Below are positions 56,301-62,500 of a DNA stretch of 64,000 bases, in pieces (position 1 is the stretch's first letter; the number at the start of each line of letters is the position of its first letter). Under the pieces are notes generated by a model. It did not search any database. It saw nothing but the letters and a program-made list of their open reading frames with translations, and was not told the origin of the DNA. Both the position numbers and the translations under genes were made by a program. The DNA is taken from contig NZ_CP106793.1 in the NCBI RefSeq assembly GCF_025642135.1, positions 3,662,001 to 3,726,000 of the forward strand, given 5' to 3'. The stretch is from Streptomyces cynarae. GTDB taxonomy: Bacteria > Actinomycetota > Actinomycetes > Streptomycetales > Streptomycetaceae.

Positions 56301-58516
56301 CCGACCTCGGAGCCGTCGGGGTAGGTGACGTAGACACTCGAGACCGCGCCGGAGGCGGTGTACTGCTCGGTGGCTTGGGCGTCGAAGATGCTCGACCAGC
56401 CGGCGCCGAACGCGCCCGCCCAGCGCGGGTCGCGGGAGTTGTAGTCGCGCTCCACGTCCAGGGACGGGCCGACGGTGGAGATCGAGGCGTCGGTGTCGGA
56501 CGTCGTGTAGTTGCCGATGGACGCGTCGAAACCGTGGTCGCTGCTGTTCTGCGACAGGCCCGAGGTGATCACCCGCTGCGGCACCTCGATGGCCATCGCG
56601 TACGGGGTGGCCGTGGAGTAGAGGTTGGTGGCGGAGTCGTACGCCTGGACGGCCCAGGTGTAGCTCTTGCCCCAGGCCAGCTTCCCGGCGGGGACGGTCC
56701 AGTCACCGGTGGCGAGCAGGCCGGAGTCGGCGACCTTGGCGCCGGTGGAGTCGAAGACCTGGAAGAGGTACTGGTTACTGCTGCCGCTGCTGGAGTTGGC
56801 GCCGCCCGCCCACGCGGTCAGCTCCGGGGTGGTGGTGTACTCGACCGCGTTGTCGTTCGGGAACTGCTCGTACAGCTGGGGCGCGGTGTTGCCGGTGTAG
56901 GTGACCGACAGGACCGGGCCGTAGCCGGGGTCGTTGAACGAGCCGAACTGCTTCCAGTGCAGGTTGTCGGTGGTCGACGCGTACACCGCCAGGCCGTAGT
57001 CGGCGGTGGTGCCGCTGAACCAGCCCTGGATGGCGGAGGTGGACAGCGAGACGGTCACGAAGTCGCCGACCGTGCGGTCCGCGGCGGTGTTGGCGCAGGC
57101 GTCGGGCACGCTCGGGGTGGCGTTGCCGATGGAGGAGCCCTTGGACGGGCCGGGATAAGCGGTGACCGACTCGGGCGTCCAGGAACTGGTGACGAGCGCG
57201 ACGTCGAAACGTTCCGCCGTGCAGGTGGAGGCCCAGGTGTCGAACAGCTTCAGGCTGGCGGCGGTGACGGTGTTCTTGCTGTTGTCCCAGGCCGTGTCCC
57301 AGTGGTTGACGAACCCGATCGCCGAGTGGGTGCCGGAGTCGTAGGAGCCGGCCTTGATGGTCTGCTCGTAGGAGTGGTCGCCGGGGGCGCCGGACTCGGC
57401 GTAGGTGGTGGTCCAGCCGTCGGTGACGGTCGGGTCGACGGTGACGGGGAAGACGCGGTGCGTGTCGTGCAGCCAGCGGCTGTCCAGGGTCACCCGCAGC
57501 GCGTAGCCGTCCTTGTCGTGGACCAGTTCGGTGGTCACGTCGTGGGTGGTGGCCGGGTCGCCGGAGCGGCGGTTCACCTTCGAGTCGTACGCGTACGCCG
57601 GAGGGATGCGCTCGACGGTCTTGCCGGCGGAGTCCTTGAGGTCGATCCAGCCGTTGTCGTGCTGGACGGGGGTGAGGCCCTTCAGGGTGAGCGGGAAGGT
57701 CCAGGTGTTGCCGGCGTCCGCGGAGTGCAGGACGACCGACTCCTTCACGCCGGTGGCGGTGGGCGCGACCTTCAGGTCGGTGGCGTCGAGGACACCCGCG
57801 AAGGTGACGGTGGAGCCGTGTGCGGTGCCCTCGACGGGAGCGGCGCCCTTGAGGGCGTAGGCGACGCGGTGGCCGGAGTCGGTCGCGAGGGAGGCGAGGG
57901 CGGGGTCGGTGGCCCTGGCGCCGAAGTCGACGGCGAGGGAGTTGGCCTTCTCGTGCCAGCGGCCGTCCGGGCCGGCCCGCACGTCCACGTCGATCGGCGC
58001 CCATCTGCCCTTGCCCACCTGGTAGTTGACCGGTGACAGGTGCATCTGACGGGTGATCGAGCCGTCGGCGTTGTCGTAGACCGTCGCGGTGCGCGAGGAC
58101 TTGACGGCGTCGCGCTTGCTGGTCCGGGGGTTGAAGCTGCCGCCGCGGCTGCGGCCCTGCTTGATGGCGGGCTGGTGCGGGTGGTAGGCGGCCAGTTCAC
58201 CGCGCCCCTTGCCGGGTGCGTGGCCCGCGCCCCGGCCGGCCTCGGTGGCCTTCGCCGACACGTGATGGGCACGCCCCGCGGCCGTGCCGGACTGCTGGTG
58301 GGGCAGGTCGCCCCAGTGCGGGTCGGTGAACCAGCGCGCCATGGAGCTGAGGCTGAGCTCCGGCATCTGGACCGAGCCCAGCTCCATGCCCTCGGCCATG
58401 GCCTGATTCGTCGTCAACGACAGGGCCAAGGCGGCGAGAAGCAGCACGGCGACGCGACGGCGCACTCTGTGGGCACGACGAGCGGGGCGAACCCGGCGGA
58501 ACGACCGAACGCGCAC
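47375..58516 (-). CDS. Giant YD/RHS-repeat polymorphic toxin with HINT and deaminase-like tip
   Basis: About 3,713 residues. Signal-like N-terminus (RRVAVLLLAALALSL), DNRLRE-like region (about 375-545), YD repeats from ~705, LamG-like domains (about 900-1125, 1190-1410, 1940-2155), RHS core ending RWYNPGTGQFLNKDSF (~2985), a His/Lys-rich helical region (~3030-3170), hydrophobic helices (~3180-3220), HINT domain (~3330-3560; SFTGSTRVLMADG to YYVEAGDTPVLVHN) and a ~150-residue tip. The tip has NCAEPNIL and CETC, the His/Cys-AE plus CxxC layout of YwqJ-like deaminases. HINT probably releases the tip. GTG 58516 is chosen for its GGAG 8 nt upstream; GTG 58546 is possible. Confidence 0.93.
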   Translation of the reverse strand: MRVRSFRRVRPARRAHRVRRRVAVLLLAALALSLTTNQAMAEGMELGSVQMPELSLSSMARWFTDPHWGDLPHQQSGTAAGRAHHVSAKATEAGRGAGHAPGKGRGELAAYHPHQPAIKQGRSRGGSFNPRTSKRDAVKSSRTATVYDNADGSITRQMHLSPVNYQVGKGRWAPIDVDVRAGPDGRWHEKANSLAVDFGARATDPALASLATDSGHRVAYALKGAAPVEGTAHGSTVTFAGVLDATDLKVAPTATGVKESVVLHSADAGNTWTFPLTLKGLTPVQHDNGWIDLKDSAGKTVERIPPAYAYDSKVNRRSGDPATTHDVTTELVHDKDGYALRVTLDSRWLHDTHRVFPVTVDPTVTDGWTTTYAESGAPGDHSYEQTIKAGSYDSGTHSAIGFVNHWDTAWDNSKNTVTAASLKLFDTWASTCTAERFDVALVTSSWTPESVTAYPGPSKGSSIGNATPSVPDACANTAADRTVGDFVTVSLSTSAIQGWFSGTTADYGLAVYASTTDNLHWKQFGSFNDPGYGPVLSVTYTGNTAPQLYEQFPNDNAVEYTTTPELTAWAGGANSSSGSSNQYLFQVFDSTGAKVADSGLLATGDWTVPAGKLAWGKSYTWAVQAYDSATNLYSTATPYAMAIEVPQRVITSGLSQNSSDHGFDASIGNYTTSDTDASISTVGPSLDVERDYNSRDPRWAGAFGAGWSSIFDAQATEQYTASGAVSSVYVTYPDGSEVGYGKNSDGTFTPGNGRFATFTSVTGGYTLTDKDDTVYTFTQSLGSGAYGLTSVTDANGRSVNFTWASGHITKMTSAVSGRSLNLTWSTPTGAQAAHVATVVTDPVTSGDSSTVQTWTYGYSGDQLTKVCSPVSSTKCTTYGYTSGSGYRNAALDLDPHTFWPLSESSGTAAKDSVLANEGTTDATYENVTLGQPGPLTGSSATAAGFNGTSSDISLPKNLGNDTDSGALSLWFKTSQGPGVIYSYASQPISSGQAAGFYTPSIYVGTDGKLNAEFWYSGGVNPIVSTASVADGKWHHVVLSAAGNSQSLYLDNTKVGSRTGSVSIKSATAFGKNQSFNYLGTGFLGGSWPDEPNYSTSSGYGYPTYFNGSIADAAWYSRPLQAADVSELYKYGTHSTSLLTSITRPSGKTFAAMTYDPATTTLTQLTDENGGVWKPGAPTVAGSSNTYRGAVLGAAPNQYFRFGEAAGASQALNEVRGGTGTYNAVTLGASGPFSDHTTASFNGSTSYVSLPSGAVPGSGAESVGLWFKTSTAGGVLLGTSRDPLSSGTTPGNYTPVLYVGSSGKLYGEFWFSGGAGKPLASSAAVTDGKWHHVVLSSSATSQSLYLDDTLVGTQTGTAAMSNQPYLSVGAGYIGGSWPDEAHASTTSNTGYVTYFNGSVAEVATYRSELSAGDVNEQFQAAKNSTGLLPVETVKVTTPTNATLTYTYDVTHGNRALTETDALGNRTSFGYDTAGFEHTVVDPNGAMTVTGHDVRGNIVSSTTCQDQAANKCNTEYYTYYPDDTTAQLTTADPRNDQVLTARDGRSSSATDNTYLTSYTYDSAGNQTAITGPAVPGFPSGRTTTTVYSDGTSTYPSADGGVVPKGLPVKTVSPGGAVNQVSYFSNGDVASTTDAIGLVTQYTYDGLGQVTSQKVVSDTYPSGLTTTYKYDAAGQVTEEHDPQLTDRVTGATHSAVTTTVFDDDGNVTSQTVSDGSGGDQARTKTWTYDDYDHVATESDANVAAGASYGNTTTYSYDTSGNKTKEVSSAGNEIDYTYDAEGNLLTQGLMYKGDPVNPGTPSLLIESSRAYDPSGRLASVTDAMGSTTSYTYTDDGLLATATKKSADGSSSYVLESNSYDAAGNLVSKTTDNGENVTDYTVDPASRTTSTTIDPTGVDRVTTVSYTPDDQVASQNDHDSSGYDRTVTSTYDDMGNLLSETLYGDASGHPAGWWKLNQTSGTNVTDASGSGNTAQATGVTWSDDAANFAGSTGQQIATNGPVLDTTTSYTVSAWVKMSSLPTHNATVVAQTGTTNSAFMLQYNYAHTSAPLWSMEQTSKDASSPSFPAAYSTSAPTSGAWTHLVGVYDSTTGAVKLYVNGALAGSGSNTTPWSATGPLTIGQDKYAGSATDLLPGAVSDVQTYPRALSASEVSSLYGKGRTGGTVGSSDEQTTKWAYDKRGLPTSMTDAEQNTTTYQYDEAGNLAVTTAPAVQAEADGTNPVTVHPVTTSGFNTFGEAVEEQDPNGLTTTTAYDAVGNKVSETLPPYTPAGASTPNAGTTVWTYDSEGNQTSVTTPGGRTTSYLYDQMGNVAQITEPDGTKTHATYDTNGDELSATDGTGAQTQATYDFLGRQLTQSTLERYPSTKTLTTTNSYAVTSGNPYGAHLASTTTPGGVQTSYGYNRAGDITSVTDGAGNTTQYTYDFEGNRQKTVLPDGTSSETDYDASGDPVQSTQYDAGSNVVAQTSQSYDGNGNVISATDANGHTSHFTYDAAGTLTQEIQPVDASTSITTTFGYDAAGNRTRFTDGRGNSWRYTYTPWGQQEKVIEPTTAKYTAAADSTTTYAYDADGQLTDVTQPGGVTTSMTYDSLGQLKQMSGTGADAATATRSFTYDADGRVLSADTTEAGNTGAVDHQAATHDAFTYDDRGDLLTASGSAGSSSFSYNDDGQVLSRTDAAGTTNYGYDSAGRLASLDDAATGTHLTYAYGKLNELTSIKYGSTGQTRTFTYNSAHELTGDTLVQGASTLASFGYGYDKNGNLTSKTTTGVSGASSNTYTYDWADRLTSWNNGTTTTQYAYDASGNRIRNGSNVYTYDERDELTSDGVNSYDYSARGTMTQQSSASGTMAFRTDAFGDQIVAGTQSYTLDATGRNITDTDTTIGSSRTFQYSGADNTIASDGDDTYTYDPTGGLIGIKAAGGTGVLALTDQHNDVVGTFTSGATGLAGSVSYDPLGKVVSPTNTITGHLGFQSGWTEPGSGDVGTASRWYNPGTGQFLNKDSFSPNPAPNSAAANPFAYVADNPMEGTDPSGHCSWWTGSCEVQAAKHAVSKAKSAWHAVKKAATHLYHRARQVVHHAVSAVRHAAHRFVSHVRDVYRATVRYTRRVYYYAARHVRRWYGHVVHALHSAYHRVSSVVHRAVNAARHYVRAAVSVVKKAAHKVASVARTAYHATVSAVKTAATYVKHHAAAITSFVVSTAVFAGCEAATWGVGTIGCAAMAGAAGSLVEQGFKCAQNGGGDCSVGAFAGSALEGAAFGAAGGALGELGGKLLAKVAPKAMSVVGGLFGKGATEAADSAAADATDQAASAAESEGAGTQAQSHSDEPAEESGGACPIKRGEPGEPHSFTGSTRVLMADGTTKAIDQVKVGDTIANSVPGVTGSEAHKVTAVIVTYTDHDFVDLTIKATAESGAKQAMKDGAKAGLKAGAKSLAKKAARKAAFGLAASAAVLGALAAGHGHADRSATAPVAAVSQVPTAQHANADRGDKAAQGAHLTTTFHHPFYDETQSAFVEAKDLKAGDVLQTPTGTAQVTGVRLYHAHTTTYDLTIGTLHTYYVEAGDTPVLVHNCGEGGPRFEVDSNGEATDLRPEAGTRGKVGKDRTSPPLIRSGVPSGPWTLGERVSEAQGMLSDAVDAATGKLKEKTWVGAVNTETGEAAVTCSGLGNCAEPNILVSTGWRSEVTIFTRALARDDFKDGLGKIWRDKEVCETCQGMFPEQNFVEGVIR

Positions 58517-58591
58517 AGCAACGACTCCAACAGTCAGGAAGGACACAAGAAGCGCGCCGATCTTGCCCGTTGTGAACTTGCCGTGAACAGG

Positions 58592-58861
58592 TCATGGAAG
58601 TGATCTTGCCCTGGTCTTGACCGGTCCTCGATGAACCTGTCCGGGTCGGCCTTGCTCGCCCGTTTGCGTTTTGAGAACTGCTTTACGGGTGGGGGAAGTT
58701 CTTGACCCGGGGGTCCGGGGGCCTGGCGTTGGGAGTTCGGTGACGTCCATGCCCGCCGTGCCGTTGCGGTTGGCCCGGGCCAGGCGGGCGCTGTTCCACA
58801 GGGCCCGGGCCATGACGGGGAGACCGATGGCCACGGCGAGGTACTGGAGCAGGGGAGGCAT
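58592..58861 (-). CDS. Small membrane-anchored protein preceding the toxin gene
   Basis: The ORF encodes 89 residues: MPPLLQYLAVAIGLPVMARA begins with a hydrophobic helix followed by a basic segment ALWNSARLARANRN and a Thr/Pro/Arg-rich tail. ATG 58861 has AGGACG about 12 nt upstream. It ends 76 nt before the toxin start on the same strand and might be an accessory gene for export. The long tail is low-complexity, so the frame may be fortuitous. Confidence 0.4.
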   Translation of the reverse strand: MPPLLQYLAVAIGLPVMARALWNSARLARANRNGTAGMDVTELPTPGPRTPGSRTSPTRKAVLKTQTGEQGRPGQVHRGPVKTRARSLP

Positions 58862-58914
58862 GGTGGTGCGTACGTCCTGAGCGTGCTCGAACGGGTGAGT
58901 ATCTGATCATCCCG

Positions 58915-58950
58915 GGTGACCGATCACAGATGACGCACGGACGGGTCACC
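58915..58950. promoter_or_regulatory. Inverted repeat upstream of the deaminase toxin gene
   Basis: GGTGACC (58915-58921) and GGTCACC (58944-58950) form a 7-bp inverted repeat with a 22-nt centre, 54 nt before the small membrane ORF. A GATACT box (minus strand, about 58904-58899) lies between it and the gene. Candidate promoter/operator of the toxin operon. Confidence 0.35.
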
Positions 58951-59012
58951 TTTGGGACAACGGTGCCGCACCGCCACCGGATTGATTACGAGTGAGGGGC
59001 CCGCTTATAACA

Positions 59013-59048
59013 CTTGGGCCCCTCCAGGAAATCCCGGAGGGGCCCAAG
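59013..59048 (-). terminator. Hairpin terminator after the DUF4265 immunity gene
   Basis: CTTGGGCCCCTCC (59013-59025) and its exact complement (59036-59048) form a 13-bp stem with a 10-nt loop, 44 nt beyond the stop at 59092. It separates the two toxin-immunity units. Confidence 0.85.
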
Positions 59049-59091
59049 TCCTGCTCCTGCCTAGCAGCCGGACGCGATGTGCGGGCTCACG

Positions 59092-59577
59092 CTACGACTG
59101 AGCCCTGTGCTCCGCCGAAAGGCAGCCTTCCTCGTATTCCCACAGCTCTGCGGATTCCCCGGCGGACAGCACCGCACGCACCCTCCGGTAGTCCACAGCT
59201 GGTGGGACATCGACCGCGATGAGGTCGGGAATTCCGCCAGTCTCGACAATGCAGCCGAGCTGTTGGAGTTCGTCCACGAGGCGCCGTTCCTGCGACTCGT
59301 CGAAGAAGATCACCCGGAGCGTCGAGTGTCCCCGCACCGAGAGCAGCTCGCCGAATCGAGCCACCCCTTCTGAGGGATCGGAGAAAGCGATCATGTCTCC
59401 GTTGCTGACACCCGTGATGAAGAACGGAGCACGGACGATCTGCCCCACCGTATCGGTGAGCTTGCGGACCGGCAGGCGCTCCTCGTTGACCGGAGGGTAT
59501 CCGTCCTCGTCCTGCTCCAGCGGAAATGCCACTTGAATGAGGTCGCCCTCATCGGTGGAATGTTGCCCGCCAGTCAT
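59092..59577 (-). CDS. DUF4265 protein, probable immunity to the HNH toxin
   Basis: A cytosolic acidic protein of 161 residues. The DUF4265 pattern is clear: LIQVAFPLEQDEDGYPPVNE, ERLPVRKL, VRAPFFITGVSNGDMIAFSD, HSTLRVIFFDESQERRLVDE. Members commonly sit next to polymorphic toxin genes. The ATG at 59577 overlaps the toxin stop by one base (TGATG), so it is translationally coupled to the upstream toxin, as expected for immunity. A hairpin terminator follows. Confidence 0.85.
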   Translation of the reverse strand: MTGGQHSTDEGDLIQVAFPLEQDEDGYPPVNEERLPVRKLTDTVGQIVRAPFFITGVSNGDMIAFSDPSEGVARFGELLSVRGHSTLRVIFFDESQERRLVDELQQLGCIVETGGIPDLIAVDVPPAVDYRRVRAVLSAGESAELWEYEEGCLSAEHRAQS

Positions 59578-62500
59578 CAGATCTTCCCCTTCGGGTTGTT
59601 ACTCCAGTTCCCGTTGCAGACCACGCATGTCACACGCCCGTTCCATGGAGCACCTGGACCACCCAGCGACTCCGGCCATATATGGTCGACTCGCGTTTCT
59701 CGTGGATCGGGGGCGACACCCTTCTGGGACCGCTTGGCCGGGATTGTTTCGACCTGGCAGTCGTCACACACAGTGCGACCACCGTTGTTCTGGCGGCTCT
59801 TTTCGACCACCTTCCTCTTTCCTGCCCTGGTGAACGGCTTTCCTGCGCGCTGCATATCGGCGCCCAGATCCTCCACGACACCGCGGGAATCGACGGCGAA
59901 CGTCCTCGGTGCCGCATTCGGGCAGCGGGGATTGTTGTTGTGCACGAGGACCGGCGTCGGCCCCGCCATCACATGGTACGTGTGCAGATCCTCGACGCTC
60001 AGGTCATAGGTGACCCGCTGGGCCGTGTACGACTTGACCGCAAGGATCTCGGTGGGAGCACCGTCTCCGTTCTGCAGCTTCTGTCCGGCCTTGAGGTCAC
60101 CGGCCTGGGTCCAGGTGTCGCGGCTGACCTCATAGAACTGGTGGTGCTTGGTGGTCTGGATCGTCTTGGGACCCGACTTCGTGGCGACGACGACATCCAC
60201 GTACTCACGGTCGGTCTTGGTGACGATCACCTCCTTGACCCGGTGCTTCTCCTTCTTGTCCTTCCCGGGCTCGGCCGTCAGGACCCAGTCCCCGGCCTTG
60301 ACCTGGGAGATCGGCTTGACCAACCCGTTGGCCATCAGCACCCCGGTCAGACCGGTGAAGCTGTGCGGCGTGATGGGGCAGCTGCCCGGACGCGACTGAG
60401 GCGCGGCATCGTCCGAGGACGCCGACTTCGACTTGGGTCCGTACTTGCTGACCGCTGCTCCGAAGACGCCGCCCGTCACAGCCCCGACCGCTGTGGCCTT
60501 GGCCGCCCCGCTCGCGCTGCAGCCCTCTTCGGTCGTCGCACACGTGACGCCGTAGCTGACCGCGCCCTCCGCGGCACCGCCTGCGGCACCCATGGCCGCG
60601 CCCTGCACGACCTTGCCGCCGACACCGGCGAGCAGGCGGCCCACCGCGCCGGAGGCCGCACCGCCGGCCGCGCCACCGAGAGCACCGGTGACACCGCCGA
60701 TCGCGACCGCGCCGAGGAAGCCGCCGACGGACTTGGGTCCGTCGCTCATCATGTAGCCGACGCCGTTGGCCGCGGCGCCCGCGAGGGCCGCGCAGCCGAT
60801 CGCACCGGCACCGGCCGTGGCCGCTGTGCAGCCCGCGAAGACCACGACACCGACCGCCACCGAGGCGATGGTCGCGGCGTGCTGCTTCACGAAGTGGGCT
60901 GTGGCCTTGGCCGCCTTCTTGATGCCTCTGCCGATCTTCTTGACGGCCTTCTTGGCCGCCTTGACAGCCTTGCTGGCTGCATGTTTGACCGCCTTGGCAA
61001 CCTTGCGGACGGTCTTCTTGATGTGATGGACGACCTTATGGACGTACTTCTTTACCCGTTTGTAGGTCCGTTTGACGTATCTCTTGATCTTTTTGACGCT
61101 GTCGTGCACATAGTGCACGGCCTTCCGGACCGCCCGGCGGGCCTTGTGGACCACCCTCTTGGCCGCCTTCTTGATTTTCTTGGCAGCCTTGCGGACGACC
61201 TTCGCGGCCTTCTTGACGGCGTGCTTGGTCTTCTTCCAGGCCGACTTGGCGGCCTTCTTGACCTTTTTGGTGACCTTCTTGACGGCCTTCTTGATGAAGC
61301 CGAACCAGTGACCCGTCGGGTCGGTGCCCGTCATCGGGTTGTCGTTGGCGTACGCGTACTGGTTCGCGTTCACCGAGTCCGGCAGCGGCTCGTTGCTCAC
61401 CGTGTCACGGCTGTTGAACTGGCCGGTCTGCGGCGAGTACCAGCGCGCGGCCATGTTGACCTTGGCCGTCTGCGGGTCGGTCCAACCGGACTGGTAGCCC
61501 AGGTTGCCCAACATGCCGCTGGTCGAGGACGTCTTTCCGAACGGCGTGTACGTCGTGGAACCGGTCAGCGCCTCCGACGAGTCGGTGAACTGGGCCACCA
61601 CGTCGTCGTGAACGTCCGTCAGAGCCAGTCGCGAGGCCACGCCAGTCTTCACGCCCAGCAGCGACCCGTCCGCATCGCGGCTGTAGGAGGCGATGCCGTC
61701 CGAGGCCACGTCGTTGCCGACGCCGCTGTACTTGAAGGAGAAGACGTCGGTGCCCGTACCGTCCTTGGCACTCAGGACGCGGTCCAGACCGTCGTACGTG
61801 TACGTCCGGTCGCCCTCGTTGATCACCCGGTTGAAGGCGTCGGCCTTGAGCAGGGTCTGCGTCCCGCTCTCGTCCGTGATCGTCTTCAGCGTGCCGCGGG
61901 CGGTGTACGTATACGAGCTGTGCCCGTCCGACGTGAGCCGGTTGCGGGCGTCGTACGTGTACGTGTCGCCGCCGATGCGGGTGCGGTTACCCGAGGCGTC
62001 GTAGCCGTAGACCTCCGTGGTGGTGCCGTTGTTCCATGACGAGAGGCGGTCTGCCCAGTCGTAGGTGTACGTGTTCGACGAGGCGCCGCTGACCCCTGTC
62101 GTCGTCTTCGACGTCAGGTTGTCGTTCTCGTCCCAGCCATAGGCGATGGAGGCGAGGACGTTGCCGGTGGGCGAGGTCAGCTTGTCGTTGGTGATGCGCT
62201 CCAGGGAGTCGTAGGAGAACTCACGCTTCGACTTGCCGGTGCCGTAGTCGATCTGCTTGACGTTGTTGTTGACGTCGTAGGTGTAGGTCAGCGCGGAACC
62301 GGTGGCACCGTCGTTGACCGTCTTCAGCCGGCCGGCCGTGTCGTACCCGTAGGTCGTCGTGCCGGAGGCGTCCGTGCGGGAGGTCATGGCCCCATCGCCG
62401 TTGTAGGCGAAGGACGAGCTACCCGACGGGCCGGACGCCGACAGCAGCAGACCACGGTCGTCATAGGTGAAGGTGTTTTGATCCGTACCCGCACCCGCGA

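Noticed and set aside
48986..58036. Long plus-strand open frames (1,120 and 1,880 codons) opposite the deaminase toxin gene
   Set aside because: They are antisense shadows caused by high GC and the periodic YD repeats: composition is Arg/Gly/Val-rich with no domain, ribosome site or family match.
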